DNA of 64,000 nucleotides from Branchiostoma floridae (lineage: Eukaryota > Chordata > Leptocardii > Amphioxiformes > Branchiostomatidae), in the NCBI RefSeq assembly GCF_000003815.2, contig NC_049982.1, positions 11,294,386 through 11,358,385 on the forward strand. The letters run 5' to 3'. The notes beneath the pieces are model-generated. The model was not told the DNA's origin and made no database searches. It saw nothing but the letters and a program-made list of their open reading frames with translations. The translations under genes and the position numbers were made by a program. Shown in pieces: positions 44,754-57,393 of this stretch. How positions within the stretch are numbered: position 1 is the stretch's first letter; each line of letters begins with the position of its first letter.

Positions 44754-47700
44754 CTTTCGTTGTTGGAAGCCACTTTGCCATTAAATCTGTCTCTATTTTT
44801 TCCCCAGACTCCTCACTTAATACACAACCAAAGCTTGTACCAGCATAACAGTTTTTGGAGGAAACCATTTTGCCAAAAATCTGAATACCTGGTTGGTCAT
44901 CATCACTATAAATGTGAATCTGGCCTTTTAAGTCCTGATCCATCTTCATGTGTAAGTGTTAAATAACACTGTACAGGATATTAGTACAGTGAGCTTTACT
45001 GGGATGTCCTATTGGAACTCCACACATTGCTGTAAAAGTCACATTCATGGACCCTGTTGGAATTGTTTTTGTCAACTTCATGAAAGCTTACATATCATTG
45101 TCTTTGCAATGAATGTTTCGCGGAAGCAGTAATACTGACCAGCTTATGGCAGAAGATATCTCAGTAAAAGAGTTGAAAGGAAGGACAGGCATCCTGCACT
45201 GAGTTTTATGTTGGCTGTCATCCAGCCACTTTTTGTGCAGTGGCAAGGAGAACAGTACTTTTATTTTCTAGCACAATAAGAATGAGCCAAATGTATTCAC
45301 ATGATACAGGGTTCTAGCCACTTGTTATGTTTTTCTACTTCCATAATGAAATGAAGAAATATGAATTTATTGTTTACATTAGTAGGGTTGTAATAATTGA
45401 AGTTGTATCGTCCATTTATACTAGCCTGGTATCCAGCTGTATTATTATAGCAAGTATAGCAAGCAAGGACAGAAGAGACTTGGGAGCAATTAATTATACA
45501 GCTTGTAGTAATGGACAGGCCTATTGAATTCAAATCTTTCTTTTGTTCTACCCTCTGGCAATGAGTCTAGTATCAACATCATTGGCATTACCTTGAAATG
45601 CTGGTCTTTGTTGTAAAAACAATGCTGTCCTCAGTTTGTTTAGTTTAGCCATTGTTTGAAGTTTTGACAACTTTTCAGCCAGATCAAGTTTGGAATGTTT
45701 GCTTATTTAACGTTAAACGGTAATGATGAACAATAAGAAACTCATTACAACATTTCACCATGTGGAAGCCATTGTTACTTGTAAAAAATATTCAATACCA
45801 GTCATCATAACTTTTTTTTTAATTGAAGAGAGGAAAATTCAACTTTATGAATTGGGGTTGGATAGGACACAAGTCACCCTGACCAGTATGCCATTTTTTT
45901 GCATTCTTTGCTTTGCTACAAGGTTTGCATTTTAGTTTCTAAATGTTGAACAAAAATGATTGCCCTTGACCATCAAACAAATGGTATCTTGCACTTTATG
46001 AATGGCACGTTCAGATGACTACTTATCTACCTCATGGGTAGTCAGAAAGTCTAAGTTTGTACGTTGTCAGACCAAAATACTCCCTAGCGGCTGGATCAGC
46101 TTTCTGTCAGGAAGTGATTGAAGCGATCTTGGTGAGTGGTTACACAACTGTTTCCATTAAAGTCTGACTCAAGTTTTCTCCTTGTCAGTTAGTTCCTGCA
46201 GGCTTATGTCAGTAAACAGCCCTGCCTGCCCTTCAGCAGGACTTGAAGTCAAAATAATGACTGCGTGTTGTGCCCTGACTCCAGACTTGCTGATACATTT
46301 CTTGTAACCTTTACATGTCTGATTGTGTTTGTGCTGAAAGATGTTTTTAGTTTGTCTTTAAAGCTCAACCTCTGTTTCTCCCTCAGCAGTTTTACCAAGT
46401 TATCAAGGACTTGTTATGATGCAGTGTAAAGGTTTCTGTAACTGTTTTTGAACATGGTTTTAGACGTTTTTATTGGGCTTTCTATTTTGTTCTACTTTCT
46501 ATATGTTTGGCTGGAAGATATGAAGAAAACAGCACAAAATAGAATGCCCAATAAATACCCCAAAATTTAAACACATTTAAAAAACAGTCAGAGCCAAACC
46601 TCTGCTTGGAGAGTACATAAGTACAACACTCAACAGAAAGTATTTTGCCATTATTTTTTTACAGCTGTAGTAAGAGTACACAATAAGATGGCCAACCTCC
46701 CTTTTCTGAAATTGTAGTCCAGATGATAACTTCCCTCTAAACATGACTTCAGCTTTGCTTACTAAGCAGAAAGGAATCTTCTCAGACTTCTGTACATAAA
46801 GGAGTCAATAGCTCTACTAGCCATATGGTTTCTAATGTTTCCGTTTAGTGACAAGAGCTATGGACATTATCGGATTTGTTTGAATAATTGGGATGGTTGA
46901 CTCCTTGCCAGCCCAATAAATATCTCCCGTTTTAAGTGAGGTTCCTGAGTTAAGGTTGCAGCAAGCCAACATTAATTGGTCATCTGGTGGTGCCAGAGGC
47001 GGTGTGAGCCTGTAGTGCCCCCAAGAATCTGGACAAGAACACGCCTACACTTCTCTTTAAGTGTGTTGGGTTCTCTAACATAATTTATGCAGAGGGACCA
47101 TGTCAATGGTACTGCCTAGACCCAGCCACCCTCTCATAATATTTACACTTGTCACACTGCCTGTCAATCAACTTGACAAGGGGCAAAGTGGCGTGAGCTC
47201 TCCCTGCTCAGTTTCATGTCTCAAGTCTTGGTCCATTGTCACCAGGAGGTGGTGCATGGCGCTGACATGCTGTCTCTCCCTTGTACACCCATTTCCCGCC
47301 AGTTTCGCACGTGTTGACTTGGAATGTAAATTCCTCTCCTTTCCCCTCTTCCATTGGAGTCGGAGGGAACAATGCGGATACTTATATCATCCTGTTCTGG
47401 TGGTCATTTCTACCTCATCCCCCAAGAATGCATTACCGAACTTTGCAGCGCAGAGGCTTTCAATAACTGGCCCTGCAGTACAATATCTTGAATACATAGC
47501 TGACATACCAGTGCGGTATTCCCGAGTGGACACAATGGACACGTTTATTTACCCTCTATGGCCCAGGTAACTTGGTACCTGGCCATTGTGATGTATCTTT
47601 GAGCACGGTGGGGAGTCTGACCAACAGGTTACAGTCTTTAGCCGTCATATTTGTCCCAGTTGTTCTTTTGTCACCCGAGGGGGTTTTAAAGCCTTGAAGC

Positions 47701-47964
47701 TGAAGGTAGGACTGCTGAGACTGCTCTCCTGCCTCTGCCTCTGGTTTGACTTGGGACATGTCCAAGTTTGGGTCTGGCCCACTCAGGCTTTCAGGAAATG
47801 GACATTTACCGGAATTTTATGGGGGAAAAGGCAGCTAATTTCACCATTGAACTTTAATAGTACAAGTCACTTGATTTATGCTCAGCCAATTTAAAGAATC
47901 CTGTCCAATTCCAGACATGACCTCTAAAGCCATAAAGCCAATGGCAACTCTGTACCAATGACAG

Positions 47965-48135
47965 AATAGCTTGCTCTAGCTCTATCCTCTGTCCCTCCGA
48001 TAGGATGTTAAATGGAGGATCTATGTTTGAGGAGAACCACACTTCAAGCACAACAAGAACCACCACAATTATCGAAAACAGTTGGGGTCCTTCCCCATGT
48101 GAGGGGATGAAACCTTACAGATCTTCAGCGGGTTG
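47965..48135. mobile_element. SINE tail fragment
   Basis: Shares CCGATAGGATGTTAAAT, CCACAATTATC and a following GGGGTCCTTCCCC with the body and tail of the SINE at 31225-31520. The Pol III promoter part is absent. Confidence 0.5.
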
Positions 48136-51100
48136 AAGCTGGTAGCCTCAAACAAACGAAACAAAGAAAAGAAAGCTCAAATGCAAAGTCCAGAAAACTT
48201 GAGTTCGGAGGTAGTCTCCTCGGAATAATAAAATTCAACTTATCTTGGATTTAGAAAATGGATGAAGATACAGAGGCAGATGGAATGCTTATGTTTCATC
48301 TAACTTTCTAAGGAAGCTTTTCATCATGTCTGTGTTAGCAGCAGGAAATGTATTCTTCTGTCTTTTAGTATGTGGGGAAGGACAACCTAAAGCAATTCAC
48401 ACTTACGCCATCTTCACTTACGTCAACCATTCACAATTACGCCTTCAGAAAAGACGCTGGAGCTGCATGTTCCCTGTATAGAAACTTTATTCGAAGCAAC
48501 ACACAACAACATGTTTCACTGTGTGGCTTCCTCAGTGTTATGGGCTCGAATTCTTCTGTCTTTGATCATTTACTTTCTTTTCAGTGAGGTTCACAGATGT
48601 CGAAGTCTTGCCTTCACCTGTGGTACCTTCAGTTCAGGGTTATTCCTTAGTAAGGTTGTAATATAACAGGTCACACCATTTCTTGACACCCAGCTTGAAG
48701 GCATGACCTCTGGAGGAGTGATTAGTCTGCTAAATTGTGTTTGGTGTAGTCAGGGCACCAGACACTTCAAGTGCCTCCTTCAAGGTCTGCTTGTTGTGGT
48801 CTCCTTTGGAAAGCTTACCGCAGGAACAGGGTATCTGCTATGGAGCAACAGCCATTAGGCCTGTGTAATGAGATAGTGGGCATGGCATCCTCTTGACCCC
48901 CAGTTTTGGCAAAGAACTGCCGGAAAAAAGCTACAAATTCTGCAAAATTTAAGTTATTTTCACAGAAAATGCAGTGTGTTGACAAGCTACATTTGTATGT
49001 GTGCATCTGTTTGAATGTTATGTAATTGTCCCATTTTTGGAGTTATGCTGAGCTCAAAGGCTCTTTTCTTTTCTTTTCTTGCTCTGTATTTTTGAAGTTC
49101 ATGTGTATGTACTTGGGGACCTTGGCCTTAGGTGGTTAATGGACGAGCCAAGTTACATTTGCTGACTGTCCTGTAATTTGTTTGCATTGATGGGCTCACC
49201 GCGGGATAAAGGTTTAGGACAATTTCGCGTGACAAATGTTCCCAGGGAATGTCTTGGCGTTGGGTTGAAAGACTCCTCCATGTAATGATGTATTGCACAT
49301 ACCAGTATTTACTAACTGACTTTTACACATCCGGCTTGAGATGTTCAGATTGCATGTCTAGAGGTGATCTGGTTGTGGTTATCAGCACAGCAAGGTGGCT
49401 TTGTAACTGAGATGTTACTTATCCTTGAATTGCTAGGCTTTTATTACACAGATTTTAACTAGAAACAGGCTCGTACCGAGCTGTTGCTTTGGACATAACA
49501 GCTTGCCTGTGTTCTCAAGGTCTACACTTTAATTACATGCTGTTGTCCAAGCTGTTAGTGAGGGAAGAGTACTTTCTGGAGAGCTGACATGTCTCTGGGA
49601 TACCGTGATATCCTGGGATCTTCCACACAGCAGGGGGACAGGACCTCTGCAAAGTTGTTTGGGAACATCACGTTTTCAATGGACTTTTGATCTGTCTGAA
49701 CTTAGGAATCAAAATCTAGAAGGTTGAAGGTTTCTTCCCTTACAGAGAGTCTGTCCAGGGTCTGGGATAGGGAAATTGCATGGTGCAGTGGGAAGAAAAA
49801 AGGGAGGGCATCCAGTAAAAAAAAAGGACTCCATTTGAAAAAAAAATATGAATGACATGCCACAGAAAATGTACAAAAAGCTGATCTCAGAAACACTGTC
49901 TAAGGTCAAATAGTAGACAAAGTATGATTTCATTCGGCTGTATATTCTTCTACTCTGGTAGGTATTAGTGAAAATGAAGCACTGTATAAGTGTATAGAAT
50001 TCTTCGAATATTGATGTGGAGAAACTTTATTGACTCAACAAAATCTACAGCGATATGTCAACAAGCAACTGAAACTGAACAAGGTTGATCAGGCAGGAAT
50101 GTTAGAAACATGCGTACATGCTGAAAAACTGGCTTATAAAGGCTAGTGTTCAACACAGACATACCGGAATCTCCCAGGGTTTTCACTGGAACTTAGTGTA
50201 AGACTTGCTGGTGTAGTGCACAGGGTGCGCTTTTGTAGGTAAGTGCCCATTTTCCCCCCTACTGTTTTAGGAAAATAGTTTGTCCCACTAGGGAGCTGGT
50301 TTGTCCCAGATTCCTGTTTGGCTCCATGGTGGGACTCTATGCAGTCCCAGTTGGTGTAAACTGAAAACTGCAGCCAAAACACAAATCTCTCCTATCTATT
50401 CTCACTGCTAGTGCTAGTACCAACTAGCATACAGATACATGTAGATACATACATGCATCTATCATGACATTGAACTTTGTAACTCATGAAGGAAATGGAT
50501 TACATAAGGTTGTTCACTGATACTTGAAAAAAAAGATGAAGTAAATACACCCATGATGTGATGTAACGTTTGATTCCAAACACACACTGCAAACGTTTCA
50601 GCTATGGATGCAAATACGTACTGAAAAAAAACACACCTCTAGGTGAAGTGCCATATTAGCCTAATGCACTAAAGTGCTCTGTGAGGTGTGCATTGTTTCC
50701 CAAACACATTATTGGACAACAGCTGGAAAGAATGTGTGAGTTCTTTATGGACTCATTTGTAGGTGCTTTGTGCCTGCCTCCTTCTGTCTGTCATGGATCG
50801 CTGGATTTCTGAACTCTGCACAGTTGGGCTGAGGATTTCGATAAACATGAAAGCATGTTTGTTGTTCTGTGTAAAGAATCACTGTTGTTGGAGTTGAGGA
50901 GGTATAGAAAATTGGAATAGAATTGTTTTGTTCAATTTTGCATTGAAAACATAACAGAATATAACCAATAAATGGATGAAATGTTTGTCACAGATTACTT
51001 ACAACGAAAGAAGAACTAGAACATGATGTCACATAAATACATTCCTCTGTTCTTCATAGGTATTGTATTTCCTTATATTGGTATTGATTTTATGGTATAT

Positions 51101-51582
51101 ACTCTAAACGGTACAGGACTATTGTTAGAATGTACAAGGAAATCTTCCATTTTGATTAATGACATTTTGCCACAATTAATACATTGTTATATTGATGTCC
51201 GTGTAGGCAGTAGATTGTTTATTTACAACATTATGTATTGAGTACTTTTCTTGTTGGCTACTTTATTACTGTGTTTTTACCTGCTGTTCTTCAATTCTGT
51301 AGTCATGTCCTTGAATGGTGCTTAAACAGTGATAACATTCTGCTTGCCTCAGGTTGTAGTTAGCTTAGACAAACACAAGTTAATCCATCATGGTTGCCCT
51401 TGATTTTCCAATCCCCTGAGGTCTATTTGTACATAGGGTGGGAAACAAGACATTAGTGATATCATGTTAGAACTGGAATGTAAACACTGCTTAGGCTCAA
51501 GATGGAGAACTCACAGAGACCCAGGGATGCCAGGAGAGTTATACTGGGACTAGGAGAGTTACTAGTGTAGAAGGACTGATGT

Positions 51583-51767
51583 TACTGTAAATGTATTTAA
51601 GTTTGTGGGGATTTGGTTTCGCAGTGGGTTTAAGTTCGCGGTAGCACCTTGCACTGTAGTCTCTTAGCGCCATGGAAAAATGTTCAAGGTGGTTTTAAGT
51701 TCGCAGTGAATTGGCAACGCAAAAACCTGAACATAAAACCACTGCGGACATTTCTGCATTTACGGTA
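51583..51767. mobile_element. Foldback MITE, TACTGTAAATGCA family, copy 3
   Basis: Starts TACTGTAAATGTATTTAAG and ends TGCATTTACGGTA, with GTTCGCGGT and AACATAAAACCACTGCGG inside. Confidence 0.78.
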
Positions 51768-52641
51768 TACCTGGCCTCTGTGTCATTGATGTCCTTTATA
51801 CAAATAGTACAATATTATAAAAGCTACTTGGAAAAGGCAGAGACATCAGGATCAGGCTAGTGTGTGAGTGATTGAGGTTTACCTTGCAATGGACCTTTCC
51901 TGTCGAACACCGTAAGCCCCGCCCCCTGTTCGATTTCGAACACCTCGGGCAAAACTAGCGAAACTCGGGCAGAAATGGCGGCGAATGACGGGCCGCGGCC
52001 TGCAGGGAGAAACGGTGATTCGGCCTTCATGCAGCCAGATGACGTAACTAAGGCAGCTAAATAGAGATGTTACACATAGTCCACATCGTCGTAAGTCTGA
52101 AAAGTCCTGTTGGTGGCAGAACGCGCAAAGGCTGTTTGCAGTGGGGCCTTAGTTTACGCTCCATGCGGAAACACGACTTACGGCACCGCCTAAATTTGCA
52201 ATCGACCGGGAAGTAAAAAAAGTCGTGACAAGCACAAATGCGTCTGTTTAACGTTGCAATTGTTTCTGCTGCATCCTCTTTGATACCTGTGATGCATGCT
52301 CCACAGCTGTATCGGTGCAGAAATTGCAGTTAAATCCAAGCCTAGAGCTCGAAAACTTGGGGGAGGGGGAGGGGCAAATTGAGTTACATATTCCAACATG
52401 CAGAAGATCACTGTGACATTAATATAAGCACGTGAACGGACAATAACCACGTAGACGTAGACGTAAACAGTGGTGATAATTTACATAAGAGCAGGAGAAT
52501 GAATATGCGAGTGAAATAAAAGAAAATCTTTTGCTGTATACGTACTTTGGGCATCTAATGAATGGCGTTACTTTCACTGATTACATAACGCGCTAGAGGG
52601 CGTATCGTGTTACGGTGAAAATCAGCGCGACTAGGACAAAG

Positions 52642-55221
52642 ATGGCCACCGCCACCACTAAGTTGTCAGTTTTGCCCGCTGACTTTGGTTTAAGTTTCTT
52701 TGGCACCGAAACGCTGTCGCAGCGGGCCAAAGAAAAGGGATATGCTTTCTTCGTAGAAAGCTACGTAAACAGCGTAGAATTGTTCGAGGAGCAGGATGAT
52801 GTGGTTGCTGTTCGGGCAAAATGCTTTCGGTCCATGCGGAAGGGGCAGGCGCCGCACACGATCAATCTGTTGGTAGGCACTGCAAGCCGGCTGCTGACAA
52901 GCAACCGGTGCACCTGTCAAGCAGGGTACGTATACCTGTGACAGCGTTCGTTTTAGTTTCGTGTAGCACAGCTGCATGCATGCTCACGACGTAAACGGAA
53001 GATAAAAACACTCACGGAGAAGGAGGCAACTTGCAAGGACACGTAAAAGGTCACCGTGATAGAAATGTAAATACGCCAACGGAGAGTAAAAAAATGTTTT
53101 AGAAACAACGACAAGAACAAGAGAACGTCTTCAATAAACTTGCAAGTATAATAAAGGGAAATCTTTTGTTGTGTATGTTCTTTGGGCACATATATAATTT
53201 TCACGGACTGATGTTACATAACCGTGAAAATGATAACGCTACATGTCCTGTAAAGTGTAACAGCCATCGCTATCGTTTTACCGTGTTTATGTTTTCCGCT
53301 GGGATCCTTGACACTGCCTGAAAAAGCTGAAGCATACTGCCTAATAAAATGTGCTATTTCGAAAGGGGTTTGGTAGATGCTAATAACGGTTGTTCAACAT
53401 AATATGTTGTACACAAGCGTCTTATTACGAAAGGTCACTACGTTGGAGGGTTTTAATTCTTTCTCGTTCAATAAAAGTTGTCGCACAGTTTATCATTGTT
53501 GTGCTGCCTTTGTCCTTTATCAATATCATGCTCCATATCATGACAATAATTTTGTTCTTACACATAAACTTTCAGCCTGTCAGGTACCTGTGCACACGCA
53601 CTGGCAGTCGTGTACACATTGAGCCACTTCCAACAACTAGGTCTTAAAGAAGTGCCAACTGATGCAAGTGTAACAAGTCTGCCACAGCAGTGGCACAAAC
53701 CAAGGGGCAGAAAAATTCAACCAGAGAGTGTGACTGACTTGGTGTTGGCAAAGCCAACTAAAACAATCAGGAAAAGGAAACCTGTTTTCCATCAAGAACA
53801 GGCAACTGCACACAGGTACTGTTGTAAAAACAGTTGAAAACAATACAAATACAGTTCGAAATCATTATTAATAAAGTTTATTGGAAATGAGAAAATGTTG
53901 CCATTTTTTTTCAAGTGCAGCCACCTACACAAAGATATGTTGAACTGTTGAAAATCAATACAAATACATTTGAAAAGCATTCCTAATAAAGTTTATCGTA
54001 TAAAATTGTTGGTGGAGACATACAAAAGTGTATTTGCTGATATCTTAGTGTCTCAGGTTCACTTACTAACACAGGTTATGTTTTACCGCAACTGTACAAC
54101 AGCAAGTTGAATACTCAGAGGATACCACTACGCATGCGTGTAAAAATTCCAGACATGCCTACGAAATTCTGGGAATTTTTGTCAAACGGTCGCACTCTGT
54201 AACATTAGGCTCGCCCCTCAGGCGTCGCCAAAAACAACTGGTCTTTCAACGACAATGCCATACATGCTGTCTTCCTAGAAGTGTACGCAACAGGGTTAAT
54301 ACCTTCATTTGGAACAAGGAAACTGAAGAGGGACATAAAAGTAACATAGGTAAAACCAGTATAATACTGAAGTAAGTTCTTTGTACGAGACCCAGCAACA
54401 ACATTAAAACTAAACGCATGCTTTTTCAGTTCTTCATTCTCCCTGCTCAAGTCTGCACATTCTCTTTTCAGGTCTTCATTTTTCCTTCTCAGGTCTTTAC
54501 ATGTACTGTTCAGGTCTTCCTTCTCCCTTTTCAGGTCATCATTTTCCCTCTTCAGGTCCTTATTTTCCTTTTTCAGTCTCTGGATGGAACGTAGACTTGG
54601 AGAAGAAGCTGAAATACACAACAACAATGAACTATTAATTATTACTACCGTAATAAAAATGTATGTTAGATCTTCCTTTCTCCTCTCTGATGTTGTTGTG
54701 AGACTCTTGGGCAGGTGCTGTAAAGAAACAATGCATTATAAGCACTGACTAAGGCTAAGGAGGCATACATCCGCACCTTTGAGTCATCTAACCAAGCTGT
54801 TCATATTCATGAGTGTGGTCTTGTTGTCGACCTCTTCTTTTCCTTTCTGGGAGCCTCCCCTGATGCTAAAGTGTGTTGTGGGGCGCAGACTGGCATTCTT
54901 GAAGTCAAGTGTCCCTACAGCGCTCGAAACATGACTGCCAAGGATGCCAGTCTGAACCTTCCCAACTTCTACTTGAAAGCAGAAGGGGACTCCTTGTCTT
55001 TAGATAGGAGTCATGAGTATTTCTACCAAGTCCAAGGGCAGCTCTTGGTCACAGGGGCACCCTTTTGTGACTTTGTCTGTCACTGTGTTGACACACACGT
55101 TGAGCAAATCCTCCCTGATGTGCAGTTCTGCCAAGATATGCTTGTTCAGTTGGCAAAGTTTTACAAGACACATGCTATGCCGTTTGTTCAGCGCATCACT
55201 CAAAATACCCATGTTGACTAA
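52642..55221 (+). CDS. SWIM zinc-finger / YqaJ-type nuclease protein, incomplete
   Basis: Exon 1 (52642-52925) runs from AAGATGG through LPADFGLSFFGTETLS to SNRCTCQAG, phase 2. Exon 2 (53576-53815) continues LSGTCAHALAVVYTL, completing a CxC...CxH SWIM finger, and contains TSLPQQWHKPRG. A later exon (about 54745-55221) reads ECGLVVD, LGASPDAK, TGILEVKCPYSARNMT, EYFYQVQGQLLVTG and CDFV, ending in TAA. These are the core motifs of the YqaJ-like restriction-fold nuclease. SWIM-YqaJ proteins are multicopy in marine invertebrates and probably derive from mobile elements. The 100-200 residues normally between exon 2 and the nuclease core (WHAIR-like region) were not found, so the copy may be defective. 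The last exon lies within an intron of the opposite-strand THAP gene. Confidence 0.7.
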
Positions 55222-57393
55222 ATATACTTGCTCAACAACAATCCCACCGGCAACTAGTATTTAGGAAAGTGAAAAGTAAAATGAATTGTGTTTCACTTAC
55301 ATCCCTCTGTGGGTGTTCCCTGCAGCTGACTTTCCTGTATGGGTGGGGTCAGTCTGGGCTTTTTGTTGCTGAAATGGATAAAAAAACACATGATACTAAT
55401 TAATGTTGTCAAACAGAAGACTAATGGACATTCATAGCAAATAATTATGATGTTGATTGACTATAACTAGTGTTGTATAAGTACTGTACATGTATTTCCT
55501 GAATTCGTCACTGTATTTTTAAGTTCACAAGTTTGCTTTTACTTTTCCTCTGTGAACATAACATGACGGCAAATATTTCAAACTGTACACATACCTCATA
55601 GTTGTACATACTGTGTTTGCAGTGAACTTAAAATCACATGGCAATCTAGGTACTGTGGTAGTAGCCAAATATTTAATTATTCACTGATCTTTTGGGTGAT
55701 CATTTGGTTTGTAAAACTGATTTTCATGATAGCCCAGTTACAGAATAAAATATATAAAACAATGTACAAAAGAAAATGCTTAACCACAGACAACAAACAC
55801 GAGTCCAATGCATGTATAAGTTACAAATAATGGAACAAAGTACTCAAAAGAACTTACATAATAACAACCCATCATAATAACAGATATATATAGTCAATCT
55901 ATGGACAAAATAACAGAAGGTAATATTAGCAAACAAAAGGCAAAATGAATCATAACTCAAATGAAGTTAAGTCATAACAAATCATTATCATAATCCAGTC
56001 ATTTCATAGGTCTTTTGGGGTTAAGGCCTGATTGACTGTTTTCGGTGTGGGTGCTAGTTTTAAGTCAGGATTTACTGAGTTGTATATTGTAGTACATGTA
56101 TCTCCAAAAACAAACGTGCGCTGACCTGCTCTTGAAGTGTGGTTTAGTTTGTGTAGGAGATGTGATTGTCTTGTGTAGTAGCTGTTGATTTCATTCCAGT
56201 TTATAAAAACTTTTGTCACTGACTGCTTTTTGCTATACTGTCAAATATAAAATTTAAAAAAATCAATGGTTTCTAAGCAGTTTCCTGTGTCTAATCCAAC
56301 AACTCTTACTGAATAAGTTGCTTTTCTACTGAAGAAAATATGCAGGTAAAACTTGTGTGTTGCAGGTGATTTTGAATGTTCCTAAAAGTATTGCGAACCC
56401 TGCATATGACATCCTGCACTAGTGCAGGTTTTCACCCCCCACCCCCAAAATTAAAAATGCTCATGTAACATTTGCTAAAGCACTAAAATATAAGCTTTCA
56501 TTTCACGGGCTGCTAATTCAAAGCCCTGTTGTGTTTCTGCTGCAGACAATATCTACACAGTTTTGAAAATCATCAGACATGTGTATTACTAGTAAATAAT
56601 AGTGCAAAGTGTGTGTAGACTTTTTGTGCATTATGTACTTCTCTTATTTGTGTTTCACCTTACATGGCACCGACACAAAAGTGACAGTAAGTCTTACCAC
56701 TCATTCTGCTGTACATGACGTTTCATTGGCGTCCTGACTGGCGCGGCGTCGGTGCCATCCGCTGGCTGCGGGTCTGGAAACCGTGTCGTTGGTCTCCCAT
56801 CTTTGAAGTGCTGTTTGAGACATGTTTGATATAAGTTTGAAAATATCCACGTACTACCAAAAATCTTACAGCAGGGTACTACATAGGACCAGGAATAGAG
56901 TATGGGTCATATCTGGTGCCTGACAAAATACTGTACAGGTTTCCTTCCCACAAATAGCGAAATAAATTCAGGTAAATAGATTGTTGCATTTTGCAAAGGG
57001 GAGGGGGGTATTTTGAAGCGCCATAACATCCATGCGGTCATGGCGGCATTACAGCACTGCCGAGCGTTACGAGATAAAACAGGGCTATGGTGATATACTA
57101 GTAGTACAATATTCATTTCTATGCCCGTTTGTCGATGAAAGTGTGCTAAATTTTAGCCGATAACGTATGTGACACTGCTAAACTGCCTGCCTCACCTTTG
57201 ATCATATGTATGTGTCCTTCGTGATCTTCGTTACGTTGAGTTGCGAATGTGGACGACCACAGGCCTTAATCCATCTCATGCATGCATCCATGCGGGTCTT
57301 TGGCTTCGGAAAAGGGTAAAAACTGACTCCAGACACCCTTTCAGGGTACCTGGAGTCTGAATTGCAAGTCCCGAAACAACAGACTTTCCCCAT
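54205..57393 (-). pseudogene. THAP zinc-finger/coiled-coil transposase-derived gene with an in-frame TGA
   Basis: Four exons, read downward: 57393-57196, 56810-56698, 55368-55301, 54608-54205, all GT-AG, together 261 codons. Exon 1 is a THAP finger (MGKVCCFGTC, FYPFPKPKTR, MRWIKACGR) and exon 2 starts HFKDGRPTTRFPDPQP. At the third zinc-ligand position the codon is TGA (57204-57202), followed by S-K-H-F; the family has Cys-Ser-x-His-Phe there. Exon 4 holds a heptad coiled coil of LKRENDDLKRE type and QYYTGFTYVTFMSLFSFL, the helix-turn-helix that precedes the DDE domain in THAP/Tnp_4 transposases. The protein stops soon after, without a DDE domain. Translation would end after 63 residues unless the TGA is polymorphic, an assembly error or recoded. 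Confidence 0.78.

Larger units (their letters stand above)
43261..52641. other. Long non-coding stretch, probably first intron of the 43212 gene
   Basis: About 9.4 kb with only scattered short frames. Recognisable items are a (GTACAT)n tract, a SINE tail fragment at 47965-48135 (GGATGTTAAAT, CCACAATTATCG) and a foldback MITE at 51583-51767. A CpG-rich patch at 51900-52060 contains GAAATGGCGGCGAATGACGG and may be a promoter for the SWIM/YqaJ gene. Confidence 0.5.

Noticed and set aside
47100-47570. 156-residue plus-strand frame in the long intron
   Set aside because: No similarity that I recognise, no matching splice sites, and ordinary composition for the intron.
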